Below, piece by piece: positions 8,789 to 16,272 of a stretch of DNA of 41,012 nucleotides. The DNA comes from CAYLGY01 sp964383325 (GTDB lineage Bacteria > Pseudomonadota > Alphaproteobacteria > Rhizobiales > Rhizobiaceae). The notes under the pieces are model-generated. The model ran no database searches. It saw only the letters and a program-made list of their open reading frames with translations, and was not told where the DNA came from. Numbering within the stretch: the stretch's first letter is position 1; each line of letters starts with the position of its first letter. A program made the translations under genes and the position numbers. Location: the NCBI GenBank assembly GCA_964383325.1, contig CAYLGY010000010.1, positions 1 through 41,012 of the forward strand, in the 5' to 3' direction.

Positions 8789-9118
8789 ATGATCGTCTGT
8801 CATTGCAATCTCATACAGGAATCCGAGATCGAGCAGGTCATCGTCTCGATGCTTGACGAGGATCCGTGGCAATTGATCGTGCCATTGAAGGTCTATCACG
8901 AGATGGGGAAACGTGGGCGTTGCTGCGGTTGCTTTCCGGGCGTCGTCGATATCATCATTCGCGTCACGGCCGAATATCATCGGCGCCACCAGACGCCCCA
9001 GGCAGAGATCGAGACGCTGGTTACGCGCCTGTCCGAAATCAATCGCGAGCGTGAACAGACGCGCCGTGAGAACGCACGGCGCCTTGCGGCCCTGAAAGCA
9101 GGACTTCGTGCGGCGTGA
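8789..9118 (+). CDS. Bfd-like [2Fe-2S] protein (bacterioferritin-associated ferredoxin family)
   Basis: The N-terminus MIVCHCN with Cys4 and Cys6, and a later RCCGC (Cys45, Cys46, Cys48), gives the C-x-C...C-x2-C pattern of Bfd, which reduces the ferric core of bacterioferritin to release iron. The following gene, 74 bases on, encodes bacterioferritin and supports this. The protein is 109 residues, while typical Bfd is about 64. The spacing between the cysteine pairs is a few residues longer than usual, and a highly charged, probably helical tail of about 55 residues follows the cluster domain. The ATG at 8789 places the cysteines at canonical positions. An earlier in-frame ATG at 8735 would add an unrelated leader, and the ribosome-binding site is weak for both. 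Confidence 0.8.
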   Translation: MIVCHCNLIQESEIEQVIVSMLDEDPWQLIVPLKVYHEMGKRGRCCGCFPGVVDIIIRVTAEYHRRHQTPQAEIETLVTRLSEINREREQTRRENARRLAALKAGLRAA

Positions 9119-9192
9119 TTGTCCGCCTGTTGACTTCACCTGCTGACAGATTGAAGGTAAGGTGCTGGCTCCGGACATGACAGGAGCACAGC

Positions 9193-9678
9193 ATGAAGGG
9201 CGACGCAAAGGTAATCGAACGGCTGAATGAGGCTCTGTTTCTGGAGCTGGGAGCCGTTAATCAGTACTGGCTTCATTACAGGTTGCTGGACGACTGGGGT
9301 TTCTCGTTGCTTGCAAAGAAGGAGCGCGAGGAATCCATCGAGGAAATGCATCACGCCGACCGCCTGATCGAACGCATTCTGTTTCTGGAAGGTCATCCCA
9401 ACCTGCAGGAGGTCGCTCCGCTGCGGATCGGCCAGACTCTTCGGGAAGTGCTGGAAGCCGACCTGAAGGGTGAATATGATGCACGCGATTCCTACAAGAA
9501 GTCACGCGACATCTGCCATGATGCCGGCGACTATGTCTCGATGAAACTGTTCGAGGAGCTGCTTGCAGACGAGGAAGGCCATATCGACTTTTTGGAGACG
9601 CAGATTGACCTGCTGGACAAGCTTGGCGAGGAAAAATACGGCCAGTTGAATGCATCTCCGGCGAACGAAGCCGGGTAA
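9193..9678 (+). CDS. bfr: Bacterioferritin
   Basis: A 161-residue haem-containing ferritin that oxidises Fe(II) and stores it as a mineral in a 24-subunit shell. All residues expected from E. coli Bfr are at the same positions: the inter-subunit haem ligand Met52, and ferroxidase ligands Glu18, Glu51, His54, Glu94, Glu127 and His130. Blocks such as ERILFLEGHPNLQ are family-typical. AGGAG lies six bases before the ATG. It follows the bfd-like gene in the same direction, and the pair is probably co-transcribed. This is a catalytically complete Bfr, not a haem-only or degenerate subunit. Confidence 0.97.
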   Translation: MKGDAKVIERLNEALFLELGAVNQYWLHYRLLDDWGFSLLAKKEREESIEEMHHADRLIERILFLEGHPNLQEVAPLRIGQTLREVLEADLKGEYDARDSYKKSRDICHDAGDYVSMKLFEELLADEEGHIDFLETQIDLLDKLGEEKYGQLNASPANEAG

Positions 9679-9720
9679 TCACAGCCGCCTCCGCCTCACG
9701 GCACAGGAGAAGCCGGCGGC

Positions 9721-10158
9721 GTGATCCCATTTCAGACCACGGGTGTCGCGCATTTCATGCGCGGCGCCGCGATCCTGCGAGCCGGGAAGATGACTGCCAC
9801 GCATTCCATCCAGGTCAAGCGCATCTATCGGGCATTTCGCAATTCGGACGGTAAGCGGGTCCTTGTCGACCGCCTCTGGCCACGAGGAATGTCAAAGACC
9901 CGCGCCCGGCTCGATGAATGGCTCAAGGAAATCGCCCCCAGCCATGAGCTGCGCAAATGGTATCACGCCAATCCCGAATGCTGGACCCGGTTCCAGGAGG
10001 AATACCGCGCCGAACTCGATGACCGCAGCGAGCTCGTCGCCGAGGTGCTGGAGTGGGTCAGATCCGGGCCCGTGACCTTGCTTTATGGAAGCTCGGACAC
10101 GGAACACAACCATGCGATCCTTTTACGCGAATACCTTCTGGAAAAATTGAGCGACTGA
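9721..10158 (+). CDS. DUF488 (YeaO-like) family protein
   Basis: A 145-residue protein of the DUF488/YeaO family. Signature blocks are KRIYRAF, VLVDRLWPRG, LKEIAPS, ELRKWYHANP and a C-terminal LLYGSSDTEHNHA. The function is not established. No cofactor motif is visible. The GTG at 9721 has AGGAG 11 bases upstream and is chosen. The ATG at 9790 (MTATHS, 122 residues) fits family length better but has no spaced ribosome-binding site, so the start is uncertain by 23 codons. It follows bfr by 42 bases in the same direction, so an operon with the iron-storage genes is possible. Confidence 0.85.
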   Translation: MIPFQTTGVAHFMRGAAILRAGKMTATHSIQVKRIYRAFRNSDGKRVLVDRLWPRGMSKTRARLDEWLKEIAPSHELRKWYHANPECWTRFQEEYRAELDDRSELVAEVLEWVRSGPVTLLYGSSDTEHNHAILLREYLLEKLSD

Positions 10159-10214
10159 TCGACGCAGCGCATATTTCGACATGTGCTTGTGAAGCTAGGT
10201 GCCGCGTGCTAATG

Positions 10215-10229
10215 GGTATTTTAAATACC
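10215..10229. promoter_or_regulatory. Perfect palindrome, candidate NsrR-type operator
   Basis: GGTATTTTAAATACC is a perfect palindrome with a single central base, ending 16 bases before the truncated-haemoglobin start codon. The core GTATTTTAAATAC is shared with the NsrR consensus as I recall it. A possible promoter (TTGTGA, 17-base spacer, TAATGG) ends within or just before it, so a bound repressor would block initiation. An NsrR-type gene lies third in the downstream operon, suggesting autoregulation. Confidence 0.6.
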
Positions 10230-10245
10230 AATTGGAGGGCAGGTC

Positions 10246-10710
10246 TTGGAAGCCGATAATGCCGCGCAGATGGCCATACGCACGGGCATAGATGAGGCGA
10301 TGATCGACCGTCTCGTCCGCACCTTTTATGGGAGGGTGCGAGCCGATGCCTTGCTGGGCCCCGTATTCGATTCGAAGATCCGGGACTGGGAGCCGCATCT
10401 GCAGCGCATGTGCGCATTCTGGTCTGCCGTTGCCCTGAAATCGCGCCGCTATCGCGGCCAGCCCATGGCGCTGCATCAAGGCCTGCCGGTAGATGGCCGC
10501 CATTTCGATCGCTGGCTGGAATTGTTCGAGGAGACAGCCCGGGAGATCTGCCCGCCGGCCGCCGTCGAGATCTTCACCACCAATGCTCGCCGCATTGCCG
10601 AGAGCCTCGAACTCGGGATCGCCGGCTTCAATGGCGTCTTCCTGCGTCCGGGAGAGCGGCTCCGCCGGCCAGAGGGTGACCTGCTCGTGCCTGCGGAGCT
10701 GCGAACATGA
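10246..10710 (+). CDS. Group III truncated haemoglobin
   Basis: A 154-residue 2-over-2 globin of group III. Members bind haem and react with O2, NO or peroxide. Family-typical segments are LVRTFYGRVRAD, LGPVF, the MCAFWSAVAL helix, a proximal-histidine region ALHQGLPV and HFDRWLELFEET. The start is an unusual TTG at 10246, chosen because GGAGG lies seven bases upstream. It is the first gene of a ten-gene run that includes an NsrR-type regulator and cbb3 oxidase subunits. The next gene starts inside its stop codon (ATGA). The context suggests an NO-detoxifying or NO-binding role, which is inference. Confidence 0.88.
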   Translation: MEADNAAQMAIRTGIDEAMIDRLVRTFYGRVRADALLGPVFDSKIRDWEPHLQRMCAFWSAVALKSRRYRGQPMALHQGLPVDGRHFDRWLELFEETAREICPPAAVEIFTTNARRIAESLELGIAGFNGVFLRPGERLRRPEGDLLVPAELRT

Positions 10711-11423
10711 ATCCGAAGGACGAGAACCCGAAGGACGGGCGCTTCGGGGAATATGCCTCCCCGCCCTGTTTCGCCCATGAAGTCGACCCGACCTATATGG
10801 GCCTTGCTGCCTCCGGCGATGCTCGTCAGGAAGCGGATGTGCAGCGCTGGCGCAAGGCGGAACGCAAGCGCCTGATCGCGGCCCGCATTGCGATCCCCTC
10901 GCAGGACCGTCGCGCCTTCAACCAGAAGATCCTCGAACACATGCAGGCGGAGATCGGGCCTGTCGAAGGGCGCTGCATCAGCTTCTACTGGCCGTTCAAG
11001 GGCGAGCCCGATCTGCGGGAACTGTTGAAGAGGATTTCCGGGCAAGGCGGCACGGCGGCGCTGCCGGTGGTCATTTCGCTAGGGCAGCCGCTGATCTTTC
11101 GCGCATGGAAACCAGGCGAGCAGCTCGAAAAGGGAATCTGGAATATCCCTGTCCCGCGGGAGGATGCTGCCGTGGTTCTGCCCGACATCGTCATCGCGCC
11201 CGTCATCGGCTTCGATCCGAAATGTTACCGCCTGGGATTTGGAGGCGGCTTCTACGACCGGACGCTCGCCGCCATGCCCAGACGGCCGCGCGTCATTGGC
11301 GTCGGCTTCGACATCGCCGCAATCGCGTCGATCTACCCGCAATGGCACGACATTGCCCTTGATGCGGTAATCACGGAGTCGGGCATTGCCTGCCGCTCCG
11401 AAACGGACGTTGCGCCAATCTAG
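10707..11423 (+). CDS. 5-formyltetrahydrofolate cyclo-ligase family protein with N-terminal extension
   Basis: The C-terminal ~200 residues match 5-formyl-THF cyclo-ligase (MTHFS), which converts 5-formyl-THF to 5,10-methenyl-THF with ATP. Visible blocks are KRLIAARIAIP, FYWPFKGEPDL and the phosphate-binding GFGGGFYDRTLA. The product is 238 residues. About 35 residues precede the fold and include GEYASPPCFAHEVDPTY, a compact Cys/His/Pro motif not needed by classical MTHFS. Its ATG overlaps the stop of the haemoglobin gene, so the two are translationally coupled. Presence in an NO/cbb3 operon suggests a recruited function, for example one linked to redox or metal, rather than simple folate salvage. 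That is inference. Confidence 0.85.
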   Translation: MNPKDENPKDGRFGEYASPPCFAHEVDPTYMGLAASGDARQEADVQRWRKAERKRLIAARIAIPSQDRRAFNQKILEHMQAEIGPVEGRCISFYWPFKGEPDLRELLKRISGQGGTAALPVVISLGQPLIFRAWKPGEQLEKGIWNIPVPREDAAVVLPDIVIAPVIGFDPKCYRLGFGGGFYDRTLAAMPRRPRVIGVGFDIAAIASIYPQWHDIALDAVITESGIACRSETDVAPI

Positions 11424-11440
11424 ATCGGGGGAGCCGGATC

Positions 11441-11887
11441 TTGCGCCTCACCTATTTCACCGATTATGGCCTTCGGGCGCTGATGCGCCTGGCAAGCGAG
11501 CCGGAGCGGGGCTTTTCAACGGCCGAACTCGCGGATGAGTTCGGAATTTCACGTCATCACCTTCTGAAGATCATCCAGAAGCTGGCACAGGCGGGCATCG
11601 TATCTACCCGCCGGGGCGGCGGGGGCGGCGCCATGCTGGCGCGAGACCCCCGAGAAATCGGCCTTGGCGCAATTATCGACCTTCTGGAGGAAGGACAGTC
11701 GCTGGTCGACTGCTTTGCACCCGGTGGCACTTGCTGCTTGTCGGGCAACTGCCGCTTGCAACCCCGTCTCCGTGCCGCTGAGCGAGCGTTTCTGCAAGAG
11801 CTGAACCGTTCCACACTGGCGGATATTGCGCTGCCGCCGCGCAACTCCGGCCTTCTCCGGAATGATGAAGCGAGGGTCCCCGAATGA
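11441..11887 (+). CDS. nsrR: NsrR-type Rrf2 family transcriptional regulator
   Basis: A 148-residue Rrf2-family regulator with the NsrR-like N-terminus MRLTYFTDYGLRALMRLA and a winged helix-turn-helix (STAELADEFGISRHHLLKIIQ). Cysteines at 91, 98, 99 and 104 lie where NsrR holds its NO-sensitive Fe-S cluster (Cys91, 96 and 102 in E. coli NsrR). NO destroys or nitrosylates the cluster and releases repression. The TTG start at 11441 follows GGGGGAG by nine bases. Its 3' end overlaps ccoN (ATGA), placing the sensor inside the same operon as the haemoglobin and cbb3 genes. IscR/RirA-type function is a less likely alternative: FTDYGLRAL is characteristic of NsrR. Confidence 0.85.
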   Translation: MRLTYFTDYGLRALMRLASEPERGFSTAELADEFGISRHHLLKIIQKLAQAGIVSTRRGGGGGAMLARDPREIGLGAIIDLLEEGQSLVDCFAPGGTCCLSGNCRLQPRLRAAERAFLQELNRSTLADIALPPRNSGLLRNDEARVPE

Positions 11888-13515
11888 TTGCTTCCCTCAG
11901 CCGTACCGAACGGCAGATCGCCCTGCTGCTGGCCATGCTGGTATCGCTTCTCGGACTTGCAATGGCCGCTGCCGGCGGTCGCGAAGTCATCGCGATTCAT
12001 GGTGTTATGGCGGTGGCGCTAGGCGTGGTCCTGGCTTTTGCGCTCGCCGGCTCCTTGCAGGAACCGGCGCCTGGCCCGGAAAGGCTTGACAGCTACTACG
12101 ATGCGCCGATCCGCTTCGGCATCCTCCTGACCCTCGGCTGGGCGCTGATCGGGATGGGCGTCGGCGTCTGGGTGTCCGCGCTGCTGCATTGGCCCGAAGC
12201 GACGCCGCTGGTCCCCTGGACCAGTTTCGGGCGGCTGCGGCCGGTACACACGACGGGCATCATCTTCGGCTTTGGCGGCAATGCCCTGATTGCAACCTCG
12301 TTCTATGTGGTGCAGCGCACATCACGGGCGCGGCTTGCCGATGGCGTCAGCCCCTGGTTCGTACTGATCGGCTACAATCTCTTCTGCGCCTGGGCGGTCA
12401 GCGGCTATCTGCTGGGGGTGACGCAGTCGAAGGAATATGCCGAGGCCGAATGGTATGCCGATCTCTGGCTGGTCGTAGTCTGGATCGTCTATTTCGTACT
12501 TTACCTGCGGACCCTGATGCGGCGCAACGAGCCGCATATCTATGTCGCCAACTGGTACTACCTTGCCTTCATCCTGGTCGTGGCGATGCTCCACATCGTC
12601 AACAATATCGCCTTGCCGGTGAGCCTCGCCGGCACCAAGAGCTTCACCATCTGGGCGGGCGTTCAGGATGCGATGATCCAATGGTGGTACGGACACAACG
12701 CAGTGGCGTTTTTCCTGACCGCAGGCTTCCTTGGCATGCTGTACTATTTCCTGCCGGTCCGATCGGGCCGCCCGATCTGGTCTTACAGGCTGTCGATCCT
12801 CAGCTTCTGGGGTATCGTGTTCTTCTATATCTGGGTCGGCTCGCACCATCTTCACTATACCGCCCTGCCCTATTGGGTGCAGACGCTTGGCATGACCTTT
12901 TCGGTCATGCTGCTGGTGCCGTCCTGGGCCTCGGCCGGCAATGCAATCGCCACGTTGAACGGCGCCTGGCACAAGGTCCGCGACGATGCGACGCTGCGCT
13001 TCATGTTCGTGGCGGCTGTCTTTTACGGGCTATCGACCTTCGAGGGTTCCTTTCTGGCGATCCGGCCAGTGAATTCGCTTTCCCATTATACCGATTGGAC
13101 TGTCGGACATGTTCACGCGGGAACCCTCGGCTGGGTCGCCATGATTATCTTCGGCGCCATCTATACGCTGGTTCCGCAGTTAGCCGGGCGCGAGCAGATG
13201 GCCTCGCCCCGGGCAGTTGAATGGCACTTCTGGCTCGCTGTCGGGGGAACGCTAGTCTATGTCATCGCCATGTGGAATGCGGGCATCACCCAGGGTCTGA
13301 TGTGGCGAGCCTATGATAACAATGGCAGCCTGACCTACAGTTTCCTCGAGACAGTCATGGCGATGGCGCCCTACTACGTTGTCCGGACCCTTGGCGGCGC
13401 CATGTTCCTCACCGGCGCAATCATCTGCATCGTCAACAGCATCGCGACCATGCGGTCCGCGCCGATTGTCGCCCGCTCGGGGGACCGGCCGCTTTCCCTG
13501 CAGCTTTCGGAGTGA
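11884..13515 (+). CDS. ccoN: Cytochrome cbb3 oxidase subunit I
   Basis: The 543-residue haem-copper subunit of cbb3 oxidase reduces O2 to water with high affinity and can show some NO reductase activity. Metal ligands by position: haem b His122 (RPVHTTG); CuB His271 (WWYGHNAVAF), His321 and His322 (VGSHHLHY); haem b3 and haem b His409 and His411 (TVGHVHAGTLGW). About twelve to thirteen hydrophobic helices are visible, with an N-terminal pair before the catalytic core. The ATG overlaps the nsrR stop. The protein is complete with no truncation. NsrR-type control is suggested by the operon and is unusual for ccoN, which is normally driven by FNR/FixK. Confidence 0.95.
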   Translation: MIASLSRTERQIALLLAMLVSLLGLAMAAAGGREVIAIHGVMAVALGVVLAFALAGSLQEPAPGPERLDSYYDAPIRFGILLTLGWALIGMGVGVWVSALLHWPEATPLVPWTSFGRLRPVHTTGIIFGFGGNALIATSFYVVQRTSRARLADGVSPWFVLIGYNLFCAWAVSGYLLGVTQSKEYAEAEWYADLWLVVVWIVYFVLYLRTLMRRNEPHIYVANWYYLAFILVVAMLHIVNNIALPVSLAGTKSFTIWAGVQDAMIQWWYGHNAVAFFLTAGFLGMLYYFLPVRSGRPIWSYRLSILSFWGIVFFYIWVGSHHLHYTALPYWVQTLGMTFSVMLLVPSWASAGNAIATLNGAWHKVRDDATLRFMFVAAVFYGLSTFEGSFLAIRPVNSLSHYTDWTVGHVHAGTLGWVAMIIFGAIYTLVPQLAGREQMASPRAVEWHFWLAVGGTLVYVIAMWNAGITQGLMWRAYDNNGSLTYSFLETVMAMAPYYVVRTLGGAMFLTGAIICIVNSIATMRSAPIVARSGDRPLSLQLSE

Positions 13516-13519
13516 TGCA

Positions 13520-14248
13520 ATGCTTCGCTTGCACTACAATCTCGAAAAGGTGTCCGTGGGGCTGGTCATCGGCATCATCGTCGCGGCCTCTATCGGCGGC
13601 ATCGTCGAGATCGCGCCCCTGTTCCGCATCGACGAGACGGTGCGGATTCCGGACGACATGCGCCCGCACACACCGCTCGAACTGGCGGGTCGCGAGATCT
13701 ATATGCGTGAAGGCTGTTATGCCTGCCACAGCCAGATGATCCGCTCCCTCGGGGATGAGATCGACCGCTACGGACCTTATTCCATCGCCGGTGAATCGGC
13801 CTATGACCATCCGATGCTGTGGGGTTCAAAGCGGACAGGCCCGGACCTTGCCCGCCTCGGCGGTAAATACTCCGACATGTGGCATGTGGCGCATCTGATC
13901 GATCCTCGCGCCGTGGTTCCTCAGTCGATCATGCCGGCCTATCCCTGGCTCATGCAGCCCCTTTCCTTGGGAAATCTGCAGCGCGAGGTCGCAACGCTGG
14001 CGCAGCTCGGTATCCCGTATGATGACGACAGGATCGACAATGCCGAGCGGGATGCCCTGGCGCAGAGCCAGCCGGATAATCCGAACGCGGCGGGCCTTCT
14101 GGATCGCTATGGCGAGAACATCAATGTGCGGGCTTTCGACGGCGATCCGGCTCGTCTCACGGAAATGGACGCGCTGGTTGCTTATCTGCAATCGCTCGGC
14201 ACGCTGACCGGCGCAGCCCATGAAGCCGCCCAGGAGGACGCCGAGTGA
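13520..14248 (+). CDS. ccoO: Cytochrome cbb3 oxidase subunit II, monohaem
   Basis: This 242-residue membrane-anchored monohaem cytochrome c passes electrons to CcoN. One N-terminal transmembrane helix (residues about 12-32) precedes the periplasmic domain with the haem motif CYACH (66-70). The family block CYACHSQMIR and downstream DLARLGGKYSDMWH and SIMPAYPWL are present; the last probably gives the axial methionine. The ATG at 13520, four bases after the ccoN stop, is chosen because it starts with the conserved helix. The ribosome-binding site is poor, so coupled translation is likely. Confidence 0.95.
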   Translation: MLRLHYNLEKVSVGLVIGIIVAASIGGIVEIAPLFRIDETVRIPDDMRPHTPLELAGREIYMREGCYACHSQMIRSLGDEIDRYGPYSIAGESAYDHPMLWGSKRTGPDLARLGGKYSDMWHVAHLIDPRAVVPQSIMPAYPWLMQPLSLGNLQREVATLAQLGIPYDDDRIDNAERDALAQSQPDNPNAAGLLDRYGENINVRAFDGDPARLTEMDALVAYLQSLGTLTGAAHEAAQEDAE

Positions 14249-14412
14249 GCTACGACACGCTGGTCTATCTCGCAAAGACATTCGGACTGTTCTGGATGCT
14301 CGGCTTCTTCGTGATCGTGGCGATCTGGACATACTGGCCGAGCCGGAGAGAGCGGTACCGGCGAGCGGCGCGCTCCGTTCTGCGCGAGGAAGACAGGGAC
14401 AAGGACAGATGA
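14245..14412 (+). CDS. ccoQ: CcoQ-type small cbb3 subunit
   Basis: A 55-residue protein begins at GTG 14245, inside the ccoO stop (GTGA), with AGGAGG seven to eight bases upstream. One transmembrane helix (about residues 12-30, FGLFWMLGFFVIVAIWTYWP) is followed by a strongly basic and acidic tail. This fits CcoQ (FixQ), which stabilises the cbb3 complex, and it lies between ccoO and ccoP as usual. Its 3' end overlaps ccoP by four bases. Identification rests on position, length and topology, since CcoQ is poorly conserved. Confidence 0.85.
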   Translation: MSYDTLVYLAKTFGLFWMLGFFVIVAIWTYWPSRRERYRRAARSVLREEDRDKDR

Positions 14413-15299
14413 GCGATCATCCACGCGAAGTCGATCCCGTTACCGGCTATGATACGACAGGGCACGAGTGGAACGGAATCCGTGAACTGAATACGCCCTT
14501 TCCGCGCATCGTGATCTGGTTTCTGGTGCTGACCATTGCCTATTCCGTGATCGCATGGATCCTGCTTCCTGCCTGGCCGACTTTAAGCGGCCATACGCGC
14601 GGGCTTCTCGGGCTGGACCAGGGTACCATGGCGCATGAACGGCTGGAGAGCGTGGTCAGGGAGCGCAATGACTGGCTCGAATCCTTTGCCGATGCCGATT
14701 TCGGCGGGCTGCAATCGGACCCGGATCTGCTGGCGAAGGCGTTTCCCGCCGCCCGGCGTCTCTTCCTCGACAATTGCGCGGCATGCCATGGCAAGGACGG
14801 GCGCGGCGGGCCCGGCTTCCCGGATCTCACCGATCCGGACTGGCTCTGGGGCAATGAGCCGGAAGACATTGCCGAAACCATCCGTGCCGGCATCAACAGT
14901 ACGCATCCCGACACACGCTTTGCGGAGATGATGGCCTTTGGGCGCATGGGAATGCTGACTGCCGAGGATCTCGATCGACTGGCCGATCATGTCGTGGCAT
15001 TGTCGGCCGGCAATCAAGAAGCCGACCCGGCTGCCGCTACCCTTTTCGAAGAGAATTGTGCTGCCTGCCATGGCGAGCGCGGAGAAGGCGGGCTGGGCGT
15101 GGGCGCGCCATCCTTGATCTACGGCACCCCCATCTACGGCCGCGATCGGTCGACGGTGCGCCGGACCTTGCATGCCGGTCGCGCCGGTGTCATGCCGCAC
15201 TGGCAGGACCGGCTTAGCGACGCAGAAATTCATCTTCTTGCGCTGTATGTTGCACGCCTCGGAGCAACGGACGCGAAGACATTGGAGGCCGGCAAATGA
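14409..15299 (+). CDS. ccoP: Cytochrome cbb3 oxidase subunit III, dihaem
   Basis: A 296-residue dihaem cytochrome c that takes electrons from periplasmic donors and passes them to CcoO. The N-terminal DHPREVDPVTGYDTTGHEWN block is characteristic of CcoP. A transmembrane helix lies at about residues 33-53. Two haem motifs CAACH are at 123-127 and 217-221. The ATG at 14409 overlaps the ccoQ stop (ATGA). The stop overlaps the next small gene in the same way, continuing the coupled chain. The protein is complete and of typical length. Confidence 0.95.
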   Translation: MSDHPREVDPVTGYDTTGHEWNGIRELNTPFPRIVIWFLVLTIAYSVIAWILLPAWPTLSGHTRGLLGLDQGTMAHERLESVVRERNDWLESFADADFGGLQSDPDLLAKAFPAARRLFLDNCAACHGKDGRGGPGFPDLTDPDWLWGNEPEDIAETIRAGINSTHPDTRFAEMMAFGRMGMLTAEDLDRLADHVVALSAGNQEADPAAATLFEENCAACHGERGEGGLGVGAPSLIYGTPIYGRDRSTVRRTLHAGRAGVMPHWQDRLSDAEIHLLALYVARLGATDAKTLEAGK

Positions 15300-15457
15300 G
15301 CCTGTCGGCGCAGAAATGGCTTGCCCTTGCGGGAGCAGCTGTCGGAATCGGACTTTTCCTTGCTGCGAATGCGCATCTATTCGTCGTGGCGTTCGACTCG
15401 CAGCCCGCCTGCGCCGTGAAGGACAGCGGACCCGCACCAGCGAGGAAGGCCTGCTAG
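15296..15457 (+). CDS. 53-residue membrane protein in the cbb3 operon (unknown)
   Basis: A short open frame starts at an ATG overlapping the ccoP stop and ends at TAG 15455-15457. It encodes one hydrophobic helix (about residues 8-32) followed by a short hydrophilic tail with Cys39 in QPAC and the C-terminal Cys53. I do not recognise the family. Tight overlap on the 5' side and an 11-base gap to the next gene argue that it is a real gene. The two cysteines could bind a metal or form a disulfide, since the tail probably faces the periplasm. A copper or haem delivery role for the oxidase would be speculation. Confidence 0.7.
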   Translation: MSLSAQKWLALAGAAVGIGLFLAANAHLFVVAFDSQPACAVKDSGPAPARKAC

Positions 15458-15468
15458 GGAGTAGAAAC

Positions 15469-16272
15469 ATGCTCAAGCCTTTGCCAGCGTTGCGCACACC
15501 ACAACGGCCTCCGCAGAAATATGCCCGCGATCTTCCTGCGGGAAGTGCATTGCAGTTTCTCGCTGCCGGCTGGGCCGACTTTCGTGCCGCGCCGTTGCAG
15601 AGCTTCGCATACGGTCTGATCCTGACCCTGCTTTCCTACGCCGTCATCGCGCTTCTGGCTTGGGCGGGCCTGCTCTACCTCACCCTGCCCTCGTTGTCAG
15701 GATTTCTCATCATCGGTCCTTTTCTGGCGGTAGGACTTTACGAGACCGCGCGTCGACATGCGCTGGGCCAAACGGTCAGCCTGAAGGAGATGCTGCTCCT
15801 CCAGCCTGCCTCTGGTGCCCAGCTCGCCTATGCGGGCCTGCTGCTATGTCTTCTGGTACTGTTCTGGTTGCGCGCAGCTGATCTGCTATATGCGCTGTTC
15901 TTCGGCCTTTCGCCCTTCCCCGGAGCGATTGAAGCTTTCAGGAACGCCTTCACGACCCCGCGCGGATTTGCCTTGATCGGCACAGGCACGCTCGTCGGCG
16001 GCCTATTTGCAGCCTTCGCATTCGCCATCAGTCTTTTCTCGATTCCGATGCTGATCGACAAGAGAACCGATGCGCTGACCGCGATCGGCAAGAGCTTCGT
16101 GATGACCACGCAGAACTTGCCGTTAGCCATCGGGTGGGGCTTCATCGTCGCGGCCGGACTTGGTCTGTCGGTCGCAACGGGGCTGCTCGGGCTGATCGTC
16201 GTTTTCCCTCTGCTGGGATACGGCACCTGGCACCTCTATCTAGCCATTACAGATACAGGGCCAGCAGCATGA
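15469..16272 (+). CDS. DUF2189 family integral membrane protein
   Basis: A 267-residue membrane protein with about six hydrophobic segments. A soluble N-terminus of about 45 residues (with LQFLAAGWADFRAAP) precedes the helices. The arrangement and the segment LIIGPFLAVGLYETARR fit DUF2189. GGGAG lies eight bases before the ATG at 15469. The stop overlaps ccoS (ATGA). The molecular role is unknown. Its place between the structural cbb3 genes and the assembly gene ccoS suggests a part in biogenesis or in the membrane quinone/oxidase system, but no catalytic motif is visible. Confidence 0.85.
   Translation: MLKPLPALRTPQRPPQKYARDLPAGSALQFLAAGWADFRAAPLQSFAYGLILTLLSYAVIALLAWAGLLYLTLPSLSGFLIIGPFLAVGLYETARRHALGQTVSLKEMLLLQPASGAQLAYAGLLLCLLVLFWLRAADLLYALFFGLSPFPGAIEAFRNAFTTPRGFALIGTGTLVGGLFAAFAFAISLFSIPMLIDKRTDALTAIGKSFVMTTQNLPLAIGWGFIVAAGLGLSVATGLLGLIVVFPLLGYGTWHLYLAITDTGPAA

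Noticed and set aside
8435..9208. A 257-codon minus-strand frame over the bfd-like gene
   Set aside because: The opposite strand encodes a Bfd-type protein with correctly placed cysteines; this frame has no family features.
12189..13220. A 343-codon alternative + strand frame within ccoN
   Set aside because: ccoN is complete with all metal ligands in its own frame; the alternative is a frame shadow.
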